Source: Burkholderia sp. BCC1644
GTDB taxonomy: Bacteria; Pseudomonadota; Gammaproteobacteria; Burkholderiales; Burkholderiaceae
Direction of reading: 5' to 3'
Assembly (NCBI RefSeq): GCF_902833225.1
Contig: NZ_CADFEI010000009.1
Coordinates: 186,001-250,000, forward strand
Length of the DNA stretch: 64,000 bases
In this document: positions 44,588 to 53,703 of the stretch, in pieces
Layout of the letters: each line of letters starts with the position of its first letter
Position numbering within the stretch: the first letter of the stretch is position 1
Notes under the pieces: generated by a model
What the model was told of the DNA's origin: nothing
Database searches by the model: none
What the model saw: the letters and a program-made list of their open reading frames with translations, nothing else
Translations under genes and position numbers: made by a program

Positions 44588-47500
44588 ATGAAATCCGCCG
44601 TCTCGCCTTCGCTGGTTCGCCCCGTCCATCTCGTGCCGTCGCAAGGCGCCGCACTGTCGCCGCTGTTCGAGCGGCTGCGCACGGAAATGCGCGGCGACGT
44701 CCACGCCGATCGCGCAAGCCGCGGCCGCTACGCGACCGACGCGTCGATCTACCAGATCATGCCGCTCGGCGTGGTCGTGCCGCGCGACCAGGACGACCTG
44801 CGCGTCGCGCTCGACATCGCGCGCGACCGCAAGATCCCCGTGCTCGCGCGCGGCGCCGGTACGAGCCAGTGCGGGCAGACGGTCGGCGAGGCGCTCGTCG
44901 TCGACAACAGCAAATGGTTGAACCGGATCGTCGAATTCGATGCGCAAGCGCACACCGTCACCGTCGAGCCCGGCATCGTGCTCGATCACCTGAACGCGTG
45001 GCTGAAGCCGCACGGGCTGTGGTTCCCGGTCGACGTGTCGACCGGCGCACAATGCACGATCGGCGGGATGGCCGGCAACAACTCGTGCGGGTCGCGCTCG
45101 ATCGAGTACGGCAACATGGTGCACAACGTGCTCGCGATCGACGCGATCCTCGCGGACGGCAGCGAATGCCGGTTCGGCTCGCTCGCGCAGCCCGTTACCG
45201 ACCGTCGCACGCTCGAGCTGCTGCACGGCGTCGAACGCATCGCGATACGCGAGCGCGACGAGATCGTCGAGCGCGTGCCGAAGGTGCTGCGCCGCGTGGC
45301 CGGCTACAACCTCGACCTGTTCGACTGCCAGAACCCGCGCGCGTACACCGACGACGGCCACGCGAATCTCGCGCACCTGCTCGTCGGCTCGGAAGGCACG
45401 CTCGCGTACAGCCGGCAGATCACGCTGAAGCTCGCGCCGCTGCCCGCGCACAAGACGCTCGGCGTCGTGAACTTCCCGACCTTCTACCAGGCGATGGACA
45501 CCGCGCAGCACATCGTGAAGCTGAAGCCGGTGGCCGTGGAGCTGGTCGATCGCACGATGATCGACCTGTCGATGGAGAACCCGGCGTTCCGCCCGGTGAT
45601 CGAGCAGGCGCTGGTCGGGCAGCCGCAAGCGATCCTGCTCGTCGAGTTCGCGGGCGAATCGCGCGACGCGCAACTGGCGCAACTCGACCGGCTCGCCGAA
45701 CTGATGGCCGATCTCGGGCTGCCCGACAGCGTCGTGAAGATGACCGATGCCGGCGCGCAGAAGGCGCTGTGGGACGTGCGCAAGGCCGGGCTCAACATCA
45801 TGATGAGCATGAAGGGCGACGGCAAACCGGTATCGTTCATCGAGGATTGCGCGGTGCCGCTCGAACATCTCGCCGAATACACGCGCCGCCTGACCGACGT
45901 ATTCCACAAGCATGAAACCGAAGGCACGTGGTACGCGCATGCCAGCGTCGGCACGCTGCACGTGCGGCCGATCCTCGACATGCGGCGCGACGGCGCGACG
46001 CGCATGCGCGAGATCGCCGAGGAAGCGGCCGCGCTCGTGCGCGAGTACAAGGGCGCGTATTCGGGCGAGCACGGCGACGGGCTGTGTCGCGGCGAATGGG
46101 TTGCGTGGCAATACGGCCCGCGCCTGAACGCGGCGTTCGCGGAGATCAAGGCGTTGTTCGATCCCGACAACCGCTTCAACCCGGACAAGATCGTCAATCC
46201 GCCGAAGATGGATACGCGCGAGCATTTCCGTTTCGCGCCCGGCTATGCGGCGCTGCCGCTGCAACCCGCGCTCGACTGGTCGGCCTGGAACGTCGCGCGC
46301 AACCCGCTGACCGGTGAAGAAACCGCGCCCGGCTCCGGCACCGACATCACGCACGGGCTCGCGTCGGCCGTCGAGATGTGCAACAACAACGGGCACTGCC
46401 GCAAGTTCGACGCGGGCACGATGTGCCCGAGCTATCGCGTGACGCGAGACGAGCAGCACGTGACGCGCGGCCGCGCGAATACGCTGCGGCTCGCGGTGAC
46501 GGGCCAGCTTGGCGCCGATGGCCTCGCCGGCGACGACGTGAAGGCCGCGCTCGACCTGTGCGTGTCGTGCAAGGGCTGCAAGCGCGATTGCCCGACGGGC
46601 GTCGACATGGCGCGCTTCAAGATCGAGGCGCGACATGCGTGGAACCGCAAGCACGGCGCGACGCTGCGCGAACGGCTCGTCGCGTATCTGCCGCGTTATG
46701 CACCATGGGCTGCACGCATGCGCGGCGCGATCGCGTTTGCAAACGGCGTGCCGGTCGTCGCATCAGCAATGAAGCGGTGGATCGGGCTCGCGCCGCAGCG
46801 CGCGCTGCCTGCATTTGCACGGCCGTTTCTCACGGATGCGGGTATGGGTGCAGGGACGTCAGTGTCTTCGCAAGATACCGGCTCGGTGACCCGCGAAGTG
46901 CTGCTCTTCGTCGATACGTTCAGCAACTACCAGGAACCGGACAATGCGCGCGCCGCGCAGGCCGTGCTCGAAGCGGCCGGCTACACCGTGCATTTCAACG
47001 TGCGCGAAGGCGAGCGGCCACTGTGCTGCGGCCGCACGTTCCTCGCGGCCGGGCTCGTCGATGAAGCGAAGGCCGAGGCGAAACGCACGCTCGATACGTT
47101 GCGGCCGTATCTCGAACGCGGCGTCGCGATCGTCGGGCTGGAGCCGTCGTGCCTGCTGTCGATGCGCGACGAGTTTCTTGCTTATGGCTATGGCGACGAA
47201 GCGGCGCGACTGGCAAGCCACGCGTTCCTGTTCGAGGAGTTTCTCGTGCGCGAACAGGAGGCCGGCCGCTTGTCGCTGCCGCTGCACGCAATCGATGCGA
47301 AGGAAGCGCTCGTGCACGGCCATTGCCATCAGAAGGCGTTCGGCGCGTTCACGCCGGTGCAGACGGTGTTGCGCTGGATTCCGGGCCTGAAGGTGTCGCC
47401 GGTCGAATCGTCGTGCTGCGGGATGGCCGGCAGCTTCGGCTATGAAGCCGAGCACTACGCCGCGTCGCAGGCGATGGCCGAGCTGTCGCTGTTGCCGGCT

Positions 47501-47629
47501 GTGCGTGCGCGAGCAGAAGACGCGATCGTCGTCGCGGACGGCACGAGTTGCCGGCATCAGATCCAGGATGGCGCGCAAACTCAAGCCGTGCATGTGGCGC
47601 GTGTACTGGCGCAGGCATTGCAAAACTGA
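44588..47629 (+). CDS. FAD-binding / Fe-S 2-hydroxyacid dehydrogenase (D-lactate or glycolate type)
   Basis: A 1013-residue fusion protein. Residues 1-480 are an FAD-linked oxidase of the D-lactate dehydrogenase/GlcD type (ARGAGTSQCGQTVGEALVVD, GGMAGNNSCGSRSIEYGN, LVGSEGTLA, and YSGEHGDGLCRGEW). The middle holds a ferredoxin-like region with CNNNGHC and CVSCKGCKRDCP cysteines. The C-terminal part has two CCG domains (PLCCGRTFLAAG and SSCCGMAGSFGYE, GHCHQKA). Such proteins oxidise D-2-hydroxy acids and pass electrons to quinone. Given the aminotransferase nearby, glycolate or a related D-hydroxy acid is possible. The ATG at 44588 gives a complete N-terminus. Confidence 0.88.
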   Translation: MKSAVSPSLVRPVHLVPSQGAALSPLFERLRTEMRGDVHADRASRGRYATDASIYQIMPLGVVVPRDQDDLRVALDIARDRKIPVLARGAGTSQCGQTVGEALVVDNSKWLNRIVEFDAQAHTVTVEPGIVLDHLNAWLKPHGLWFPVDVSTGAQCTIGGMAGNNSCGSRSIEYGNMVHNVLAIDAILADGSECRFGSLAQPVTDRRTLELLHGVERIAIRERDEIVERVPKVLRRVAGYNLDLFDCQNPRAYTDDGHANLAHLLVGSEGTLAYSRQITLKLAPLPAHKTLGVVNFPTFYQAMDTAQHIVKLKPVAVELVDRTMIDLSMENPAFRPVIEQALVGQPQAILLVEFAGESRDAQLAQLDRLAELMADLGLPDSVVKMTDAGAQKALWDVRKAGLNIMMSMKGDGKPVSFIEDCAVPLEHLAEYTRRLTDVFHKHETEGTWYAHASVGTLHVRPILDMRRDGATRMREIAEEAAALVREYKGAYSGEHGDGLCRGEWVAWQYGPRLNAAFAEIKALFDPDNRFNPDKIVNPPKMDTREHFRFAPGYAALPLQPALDWSAWNVARNPLTGEETAPGSGTDITHGLASAVEMCNNNGHCRKFDAGTMCPSYRVTRDEQHVTRGRANTLRLAVTGQLGADGLAGDDVKAALDLCVSCKGCKRDCPTGVDMARFKIEARHAWNRKHGATLRERLVAYLPRYAPWAARMRGAIAFANGVPVVASAMKRWIGLAPQRALPAFARPFLTDAGMGAGTSVSSQDTGSVTREVLLFVDTFSNYQEPDNARAAQAVLEAAGYTVHFNVREGERPLCCGRTFLAAGLVDEAKAEAKRTLDTLRPYLERGVAIVGLEPSCLLSMRDEFLAYGYGDEAARLASHAFLFEEFLVREQEAGRLSLPLHAIDAKEALVHGHCHQKAFGAFTPVQTVLRWIPGLKVSPVESSCCGMAGSFGYEAEHYAASQAMAELSLLPAVRARAEDAIVVADGTSCRHQIQDGAQTQAVHVARVLAQALQN

Positions 47630-47672
47630 AGACGCTATCGAAGCGCATGCGGCGCGCACGCGCCGCGCTCGA

Positions 47673-48578
47673 TCACTGCGGTTCGCCCATTCCGCCCATC
47701 AGTGTCATCAGCTGTTCGCGCAGCCACCGGCTGCCCTGGTCCTGATCGGCACTGCGATGCCAGTAGCAGAAATAGTCGAGCCCCGGCATCTCGAACGGCA
47801 GTTCGAGAATGCGCGCCGGATAGCGCTGCAGCAGCCGCAGCGGCGCCGTCAGCGCGAGATCGCCGCGCATCGCGATCAGCGGCGCGACCATGTAGTGCTG
47901 CACGCGCATCTGGATGTCGCGGCGCAGCCCGAGACGCGTCAGCTCCGCATCGACGTGCCCGCTGCCCTTGCGGCGGCTCGACACGTGGATGTGCCCCATC
48001 GACAGGTAGTCGTCCATGGTGAGCGTGTCGCCCTTGAACGGGTGGTCGTCGCGGATCATGCAGGCGTAGCGGTCTTGCACGAGCAGCGCCTGGTGCAGGT
48101 GCGGATCGCCGATCAGCGGCGCGTCGATCGCGATGTCGACGGAACCGTTCGCGAGCGCGGTCGCGACTTCGCGGCGATCCATCGTGTAGCTGCGCACGTG
48201 CATGCCCGGCGCATGCGTCTGCAGCAGTTCGCCGAGCGCCGGCAGCAGCAGCGCTTCGGTCAGGTCGCTCATGCTGAGCCGGAACACGCGCTCGGACGAC
48301 GCCGGATCGAACACGTCGCCCTCGTGCGCGCTCGAATCGAGCAGTTGCAGCGCCTCGCGCACACGGCCGACGATGTTCTCGGCCATCGGGGTCGGCATCA
48401 TCCCGGCCGGCGTGCTGACGAACAGCGGATCGTTCAGCGTCTTGCGCAGCCGCGCCAGCGCGTTGCTGACGGCCGGCTGCGTGAGGTTCAGCACCTCGGC
48501 CGCGCGCGTCAGGTTGCGCTTGTTGTAGATCGCCTCGAATACGACGAACAGGTTCAGATCAATCTTCGTCAAGCGCAT
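47673..48578 (-). CDS. LysR-family regulator (NodD-like group)
   Basis: A 301-residue LysR-type regulator of the NodD-like branch: MRLTKIDLNLFVVFEAIYNKRNLTRAAEVLNLTQPAVSNALARLRKTLNDPLFV, then an effector domain. The ATG at 48578 has GGAG upstream; earlier in-frame codons lie inside the inverted-repeat structure at 48593-48881 and are rejected. It is convergent with the dehydrogenase gene. The structured element begins only 15 bp before its start codon, so its promoter and 5' leader must lie within or beyond that element. Target genes are not evident. Confidence 0.87.
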   Translation of the reverse strand: MRLTKIDLNLFVVFEAIYNKRNLTRAAEVLNLTQPAVSNALARLRKTLNDPLFVSTPAGMMPTPMAENIVGRVREALQLLDSSAHEGDVFDPASSERVFRLSMSDLTEALLLPALGELLQTHAPGMHVRSYTMDRREVATALANGSVDIAIDAPLIGDPHLHQALLVQDRYACMIRDDHPFKGDTLTMDDYLSMGHIHVSSRRKGSGHVDAELTRLGLRRDIQMRVQHYMVAPLIAMRGDLALTAPLRLLQRYPARILELPFEMPGLDYFCYWHRSADQDQGSRWLREQLMTLMGGMGEPQ

Positions 48579-48592
48579 CGCCGGATCTCCAG

Positions 48593-48881
48593 GGGGCCTG
48601 TTCCCGCTCATAACGGGCTTGCGAACGCGCGTTGCCGGTCGTAGTGCAAGGAGAGAGGAGCGCCGTTTGGCCAAGCCAAACAAGTGACGATCGACGCCGC
48701 AATACGGCCGGCAACGCACGTTCCCCTGTTTGGGAAAATTCGTTCGTGGGGCTGGCCGCCAGAAGGGCCGATCGCGGCGTCATGCTCCTTGCGAATACAT
48801 TGAGTATTCGCTTCGTCGCAATCCTTGCGCTCGGCCCTTCTGGCGGCCAGCGCAAGCCCGTTATGAGCGGGAACAGGCCCC
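48593..48881. repeat. 289-bp nested inverted-repeat (branched fold-back) element
   Basis: Outer arms at 48593-48623 and 48851-48881 are a perfect 31-bp inverted repeat starting GGGGCCTGTTCCCGCTCATA. Inside are two further arm pairs: 48623-48643 with 48703-48723 (21 bp, two mismatches), enclosing a small hairpin GTTTGGC-CAA-GCCAAAC (48665-48681), and 48752-48771 with 48831-48850 (perfect 20 bp), enclosing GCGAATAC-ATTGA-GTATTCGC (48791-48811). Together they fold as a long closing stem with two branches. No protein is encoded. It may be a miniature transposon-like element, a structured RNA or a regulatory fold-back; no target-site duplication is visible. Confidence 0.85.
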
Positions 48882-48940
48882 ACATCTTACGGCGCGCGCC
48901 GCCCGTTCGTCCATGTTCGCCAGACGAATCGAGCGGAGGC

Positions 48941-50185
48941 TCAGCCGCGCAGCGGCGGCGTCAGGTACGGCGCGGTCGAACCGGGCTCGCCGTCCTTGAT
49001 CTCCATCCGCGCAATGGCCTGCAGGTGCACCTCGTCCGGGCCGTCGGCGAAGCGCAGCGCGCGGCCCCAGGTCCACAGGTCGGCGAGCGGCGTATCGGGG
49101 CTCAACCCCGCCGCGCCGAACACCTGCATCGCGCGGTCGCATACATCGGTATAGACGGTCGGCACGAGCGCCTTGATCATCGAGATCTCCTTGCGCGCGG
49201 CCTTCGCGCCGACCTTGTCGATCATCCACGCGGCCTTCAGCACCAGCAGGCGCGCCTGGTCGATCTCGATCCGCGAACGCGCGATCCATTCGCCGACGGT
49301 GCCGTGCCGGTTCAGCGGCTTGCCGAACGCGACGCGCGACTGCGCACGGTCGACCATCAGTTCCAGCGCCAGCTCGGCCGCGCCGATCGAACGCATGCAG
49401 TGGTGGATGCGGCCCGGCCCGAGGCGCGCCTGCGCAAGCGCGAAACCGCTGCCTTCCTCGCCGAGCAGGTTGCGCGCCGGCACGCGCACGTTGTCGAACG
49501 TGATCTCGCAATGCCCTTCCGGTGCATGGTGATTGACCACCGTGATGTTGCGCACGATCGTCACGCCCGGCGTGTCGCGCGGCACGAGGATCATGCTCTG
49601 CTGCTGGTGCGACTCGGCATCGGGGTCGGTCTTGCCCATCACGATGAAGATCTTGCAGTTCGGATGCGCGGCGTTCGTGATGAACCACTTGCGGCCGTTG
49701 ATCACGTACTCGTCGCCCACGCGCTCGATGCGCGTCGTGATGTTCGTCGCATCCGACGACGCGACGTCGGGCTCCGTCATCGCGAACGCCGAGCGGATCT
49801 CGCCGCGCAGCAACGGCAGCAGCCATTCCTCGCGCTGCTCGGGCGTCGCGAACATGTGCAGCAGCTCCATGTTGCCGGTGTCCGGCGCATTGCAGTTGAA
49901 CACTTCCGACGCCCAGCTCACGCGCCCCATGATCTCGGCGAGCGGCGCGTATTCGAGGTTCGTCAGGCCCGTGCCGGGCTCGTCGTCCTTCAGGTGCGGC
50001 AGGAACAGGTTCCACAGCCCTTCCGCCTTCGCGCGCTCCTTCAGTTCCTCCATGAACGACACGGGATACTGGCCCGCATGCACTTCCTCGTTCCACTGAC
50101 GGATGCGCGGCACGATGTGCGCGTCCATGAATGCGCGCACGCGTTCGCACAGTGCTTCCACTTTCGGGGTGTAGCCAAAGTCCAT
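48941..50185 (-). CDS. Acyl-CoA dehydrogenase
   Basis: A 414-residue flavoprotein of the long-chain/ACAD10-11-like acyl-CoA dehydrogenase group. [16 protein letters not shown] binds FAD and substrate, [34 protein letters not shown] holds the C-terminal active-site region, and [18 protein letters not shown] is typical. It introduces a trans-2 double bond into an acyl-CoA and passes electrons to ETF. GAGGAG precedes the ATG at 50185. It is the last gene of a five-gene unit starting at 53538, next to a phosphotransferase, as often seen in ACAD10/11-type systems. Confidence 0.9.
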   Translation of the reverse strand: MDFGYTPKVEALCERVRAFMDAHIVPRIRQWNEEVHAGQYPVSFMEELKERAKAEGLWNLFLPHLKDDEPGTGLTNLEYAPLAEIMGRVSWASEVFNCNAPDTGNMELLHMFATPEQREEWLLPLLRGEIRSAFAMTEPDVASSDATNITTRIERVGDEYVINGRKWFITNAAHPNCKIFIVMGKTDPDAESHQQQSMILVPRDTPGVTIVRNITVVNHHAPEGHCEITFDNVRVPARNLLGEEGSGFALAQARLGPGRIHHCMRSIGAAELALELMVDRAQSRVAFGKPLNRHGTVGEWIARSRIEIDQARLLVLKAAWMIDKVGAKAARKEISMIKALVPTVYTDVCDRAMQVFGAAGLSPDTPLADLWTWGRALRFADGPDEVHLQAIARMEIKDGEPGSTAPYLTPPLRG

Positions 50186-50219
50186 GATCGACTCCTCGAG
50201 ATTTTCGTGTTCCGTTCGG

Positions 50220-50978
50220 TCAGAAGGCCGAGACACCGCCGTCGACGGCGACGGCCTGCCCGGTCAGATACGTGTTTTCCTTTGCGCACAGCGTCAGCAT
50301 CGTCGCGACGATTTCGTCGGGCCGGCCGAGCCGCTTCATCGGCGAGCCCTGCGCGAGAAAGTCCTGGCGGTCGCCGATATCGCTGTCGGTGACCATCGGC
50401 GTCGCGCTGTAGAACGGGCACACCGCATTCACGCGGATGCCGTGGCGCGCGTATTCGAGCGCGGCCGTCTTCGTGAGCCCGACCACCGCATGCTTCGACG
50501 CCGCGTACGCGGCCAGCTTCGGCGCGCCGCCGAGCCCGGCCATCGACGCGACGTTCAGGATCACGCCTTCGCGCTGCGCGAGCATCTGGCGGATCTGGTG
50601 CTTCATCCCGAAGAACACGCCCTTTGCGTTCACCGCGAAGCTCAGGTCGAGATCGGCCTCGTCGGTGTCGATCAGCGCCTTCATCGGCGGGGCGATGCCC
50701 GCGTTGTTGATGCCGACGTCGAGCCGCCCGAAGCGCTCGGCGGCGTCATGCACCAGCGCCGCCACGTCCGCTTCGACGCGCACGTCGCAGCGCTGCGCGA
50801 TCACGTCGGCGCCGGCCGCGCGCAGCGGCGCGGCCACGCGTTCGAGCGCTTCGCCGTTCAGGTCGCCGAGCGCGAGCCGCGCGCCCATCGCGGCGAGTTC
50901 GCTCGCGAGCAGCGCGCCGAAGCCGCTCGCGGCGCCGGTGATCATCACGGCCTGGCCGGCGTAGCTGTCGATTTTCAT
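50220..50978 (-). CDS. Short-chain dehydrogenase/reductase
   Basis: A 252-residue SDR with the NAD(P)-binding motif TGAASGFG (13-20), NNAG near 91, a catalytic Ser in NVASMAG, and YAASK with Tyr and Lys. The C-terminus [10 protein letters not shown] is typical. The aspartate after strand 2 (LALGDLNGE) suggests NAD+ preference. It sits between an acyl-CoA dehydrogenase and a second SDR, so a 3-hydroxyacyl-CoA dehydrogenase or related alcohol oxidation in the same pathway is likely. The ATG at 50978 is 7 bp after the previous gene's stop. Confidence 0.85.
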   Translation of the reverse strand: MKIDSYAGQAVMITGAASGFGALLASELAAMGARLALGDLNGEALERVAAPLRAAGADVIAQRCDVRVEADVAALVHDAAERFGRLDVGINNAGIAPPMKALIDTDEADLDLSFAVNAKGVFFGMKHQIRQMLAQREGVILNVASMAGLGGAPKLAAYAASKHAVVGLTKTAALEYARHGIRVNAVCPFYSATPMVTDSDIGDRQDFLAQGSPMKRLGRPDEIVATMLTLCAKENTYLTGQAVAVDGGVSAF

Positions 50979-50985
50979 CGCGCGT

Positions 50986-51750
50986 TCAGATCGTCAGGCC
51001 GCCGTCGACGACGATGCATTCGCCGTTCGTGTAGCTCGCCGCGTCCGACACGAGATACAGCACGGTGCCGGCCATTTCGCGCGGCTCCGCGTGGCGGCGC
51101 AGCGGGATCTTCGCCTTCCAGGTTTCGTAGATGTCCTTGTCGGCGAACAGCGCGCCTGCGAACTTCGTCTTCGTGAGCCCCGGCAGCAGCGCATTCACGC
51201 GAATGCCGAGCGGCCCGCACTCCTTCGCGAACGCCTTCGTCATGTTGACGACGGCCGCCTTCGTGATCGAGTAGATGCCCTGCCGGTCGCCCGGCTGCAG
51301 CGCGTTCACCGACGCCGTGTTGACGATCGCGCCGCCACCGTGTTCCTTCATCAGCTTGCCGGCTTCGACGGACATGAAGAAGTAGCCGCGGATGTTCACG
51401 TCGACGGTCTTCTCGTAGGCGGCGAGATCCGTATCGAGGATGTGCCCGAAATACGGGTTCGCGGCCGCATTGTTCACGAGGATGTCGAGCCGCCCGTGCC
51501 TGCCGCGGATGTGCTCGAACGTCGCCGCGATATCTTCCAGCCGCCCGACGTGGCAGGCCAGCGCCTCGGCGCGGCCGCCCGCCGCGACGATCGCGTCGGC
51601 CACGGCCTGGCAGTCGTCGAGCTTGCGGCTCGACACGATCACGTGCGCGCCCTGCTCCGCGAGCAGTTTCGCGATTTCCTCGCCGATGCCGCGGCTTGCG
51701 CCCGTCACCAGCGCGATCTTGCCGGTCAGGTCGAACAGATTCGTTGCCAT
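50986..51750 (-). CDS. Short-chain dehydrogenase/reductase
   Basis: A 254-residue SDR with TGASRGIG near residue 16, NNAA near 92, Ser in NTASVNA, and YSITK as the YxxxK site. SSRK after strand 2 suggests NADP(H) use. It resembles SDR proteins of the DHRS4-like group (YFFMSVEAGKLMKEHGGG, ECGPLGIRVNALLPGLTKTKFA). GGAGGAG precedes the ATG at 51750. Likely role: reduction or oxidation of a hydroxyacyl or carbonyl intermediate of the acyl-CoA pathway in this operon. Confidence 0.85.
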   Translation of the reverse strand: MATNLFDLTGKIALVTGASRGIGEEIAKLLAEQGAHVIVSSRKLDDCQAVADAIVAAGGRAEALACHVGRLEDIAATFEHIRGRHGRLDILVNNAAANPYFGHILDTDLAAYEKTVDVNIRGYFFMSVEAGKLMKEHGGGAIVNTASVNALQPGDRQGIYSITKAAVVNMTKAFAKECGPLGIRVNALLPGLTKTKFAGALFADKDIYETWKAKIPLRRHAEPREMAGTVLYLVSDAASYTNGECIVVDGGLTI

Positions 51751-51811
51751 GTTGTCTCGCTCCTCCATTGTTGATGGGTATGTCGTGTGGCCGCGTACGA
51801 TCGCGGCGCTT

Positions 51812-52843
51812 TCAGCGATGCGCGTCGATCACGCTCACGGCCAGTTCGGCCAGCCGGCCAGCCATCGCGCCGACGCGCAGCGCCTGCTCGCTCGACGCGT
51901 TGCCCTGCAGCGCGCGCGCCTTCACGCCCTGCGCGATCGACGCGAGCCGGAAGAAACTGAACGCGAGATAGAAGTGCCAGTCGCGGATCGGCTCGATCCC
52001 GCGCAGTTCGCAGTAACGCGCGACGATCGCCGCTTCGTCAGGAATGCCGAGTTCGTCGCGATCCTGGCCCGCGAGCCCACGCACCTGCCCGCCGGTCGGC
52101 AGCCGCAGGCACATGCAGAAATAGGCGAGATCGGCGAGCGGATTGCCGAGCGTCGACAGCTCCCAGTCGAGCACGGCCTGCACGCGATAGCCGTCGCGCG
52201 CGAACATCAGGTTGTCGATCCGGAAATCGCCGTGCACCAGCGCCGGCCGGCCCGTGTCCTCGGGGCAGGCTTTCGGCAGCCAGTCGATCAGCGTCTCCAT
52301 CGCGTCGAGACGCTCGGTTTCGGCCGCGCGATACTGCTTCGTCCACACGCCGATCTGGCGCTCGAAGTAGTTGCCGGGTCGGCCGTAGTCGGCCAGGCCC
52401 ACCGCGCCGACATCGACGTCGTGCAGCGCGGCCATCGTCTGCAGCAGCGCGTCGTAGCACGCCGCGCGATCGGCCTTCGGCAGTTCCGGCAGCGCGGGAT
52501 CCCAGAAGATCCGGCCGTCCTCGAAGCTCATCACGTAGAACAGGCTGCCGATCACGTCGCGGTCTTCGCAGAGGTGATACGGCCGTGCGACCGGCACCGC
52601 GGTGCCCGACAGCGCGGTCAGCACGCGGAATTCGCGGTCGACCGCGTGCGCGGACTTCAGCAGTTCGCCCGGCGGCTGGCGGCGCAGCACGTAGCGGCCG
52701 CTCTTCGCGTGCAGCAGGAAAGTCGGATTCGACTGGCCGCCGGCAAACTTCTCCGTGTCGACCGGGCCTTCGAAGCCCGGCACGTGCGTTTCCAGATAGC
52801 GCGTGAGGCGGGCTGTGTCGAGTTGCTGGGAAGGGTTCGTCAT
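51812..52843 (-). CDS. Phosphotransferase family protein (ACAD10/11-type aminoglycoside phosphotransferase fold)
   Basis: A 343-residue kinase-like protein. The glycine-rich start FAGGQSNPTFLL, the lysine-equivalent region RYVLRRQPPG, the catalytic loop LVHGDFRIDNLMF and VLDWELSTLGNPLADLAYF (metal Asp) are all clear. In mammals this fold is fused to acyl-CoA dehydrogenases (ACAD10/11), where it phosphorylates 4-hydroxyacyl-CoAs so that the hydroxyl can be removed. Here it is a separate gene in an operon with acyl-CoA dehydrogenases and SDRs, so a similar hydroxyacyl-CoA kinase role is reasonable. The ATG at 52843 is preferred over 52882, which overlaps the upstream gene. Confidence 0.87.
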   Translation of the reverse strand: MTNPSQQLDTARLTRYLETHVPGFEGPVDTEKFAGGQSNPTFLLHAKSGRYVLRRQPPGELLKSAHAVDREFRVLTALSGTAVPVARPYHLCEDRDVIGSLFYVMSFEDGRIFWDPALPELPKADRAACYDALLQTMAALHDVDVGAVGLADYGRPGNYFERQIGVWTKQYRAAETERLDAMETLIDWLPKACPEDTGRPALVHGDFRIDNLMFARDGYRVQAVLDWELSTLGNPLADLAYFCMCLRLPTGGQVRGLAGQDRDELGIPDEAAIVARYCELRGIEPIRDWHFYLAFSFFRLASIAQGVKARALQGNASSEQALRVGAMAGRLAELAVSVIDAHR

Positions 52844-52863
52844 CGTCGCGTGTCGTTCGTGGG

Positions 52864-53538
52864 TCAGCCGTAGGTCCGCCATGCGTGCCGTTCGGGATCC
52901 TCCAGATGCGGGATGCCGTTGAACGACGCGAGGTGGAACGCATCAGCGTTGAAGAAAAACTGCGAAAGACTGCTGTTGCGGATCTGCAGGTTCAGCGCGA
53001 TCGCGCTCGACGGCGGCGCCGCGAGCACCTGCTGGACGGTGGCGGCGATCGGGCCGCCGGAACTCACCGCGAGCACGCGCTGGCCGCCGCCGTGGCGGAT
53101 CGCGGCGCGTGCATCGGCCACGCGCTGCTGGAAATGCGACCAGGTTTCGGGGGCCGCTTCGCCGAGCTTGTCCTCGGTCCACAGCTGCAGCACCTGCCGG
53201 AGCGCGCGGAAATGCTCCTTCATCGAGCCGGCGGCAAGCCGCGCGATCTCCGGGTAGTCGCGGGCGGCGGCCGCGAACAACCCGTGGAAGTCGTATTCGT
53301 TCAGGCCGGGATGGCGGTCGACCGGCACGCCTTCGCGGCCCATCCCGCGCAGGATCGCGTCGACCGTCTGCGCATGGCGGGTCATCGTGCCGCAGATCAC
53401 GCGGTCGAACGTCAGGCCCTGCCGCGCGAAGTATTCGCCGAGCCAGGCGCCCTGCTGCTCGCCCGCCGCGGAAAGCCGGTCGTAGTCGTCGGTGCCGAAC
53501 GACGCCTGCCCGTGCCGTACCAGAAAGAGTTCAGCCAT
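52864..53538 (-). CDS. Histidine phosphatase (phosphoglycerate mutase-like) family protein
   Basis: A 224-residue protein with the LVRHGQASFG motif (catalytic His9) and a second histidine region VLAVSSGGPIAAT in which the usual SHG reads SSG. The second catalytic histidine therefore appears to be replaced by serine. Known relatives remove phosphate from small molecules. It is first in the unit that continues with the phosphotransferase, so the two may act on the same phosphorylated hydroxyacyl intermediate. About 60 bp upstream is a strongly AT-rich stretch (ATTTTTAAAATTTATTT) that may hold the promoter. Confidence 0.83.
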   Translation of the reverse strand: MAELFLVRHGQASFGTDDYDRLSAAGEQQGAWLGEYFARQGLTFDRVICGTMTRHAQTVDAILRGMGREGVPVDRHPGLNEYDFHGLFAAAARDYPEIARLAAGSMKEHFRALRQVLQLWTEDKLGEAAPETWSHFQQRVADARAAIRHGGGQRVLAVSSGGPIAATVQQVLAAPPSSAIALNLQIRNSSLSQFFFNADAFHLASFNGIPHLEDPERHAWRTYG

Positions 53539-53703
53539 CGCATGCCCGCCTGAGTGAAGGATTCAGCATAGCCAGCGGGCGACCATTTTTAAAATTTATT
53601 TGATGAATGAGCGGGTATTCACCATGGGAATCCCCGATTCACCGGGACGGAACGCGTCGCCGGACCGGCCGAACCGGCGCGCGCCCCCGCTCCCTCGCGC
53701 CGC

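Noticed and set aside
48593..48881. Insertion sequence with terminal inverted repeats
   Set aside because: There is no transposase frame and no visible target-site duplication; kept only as a structured repeat of unknown origin.
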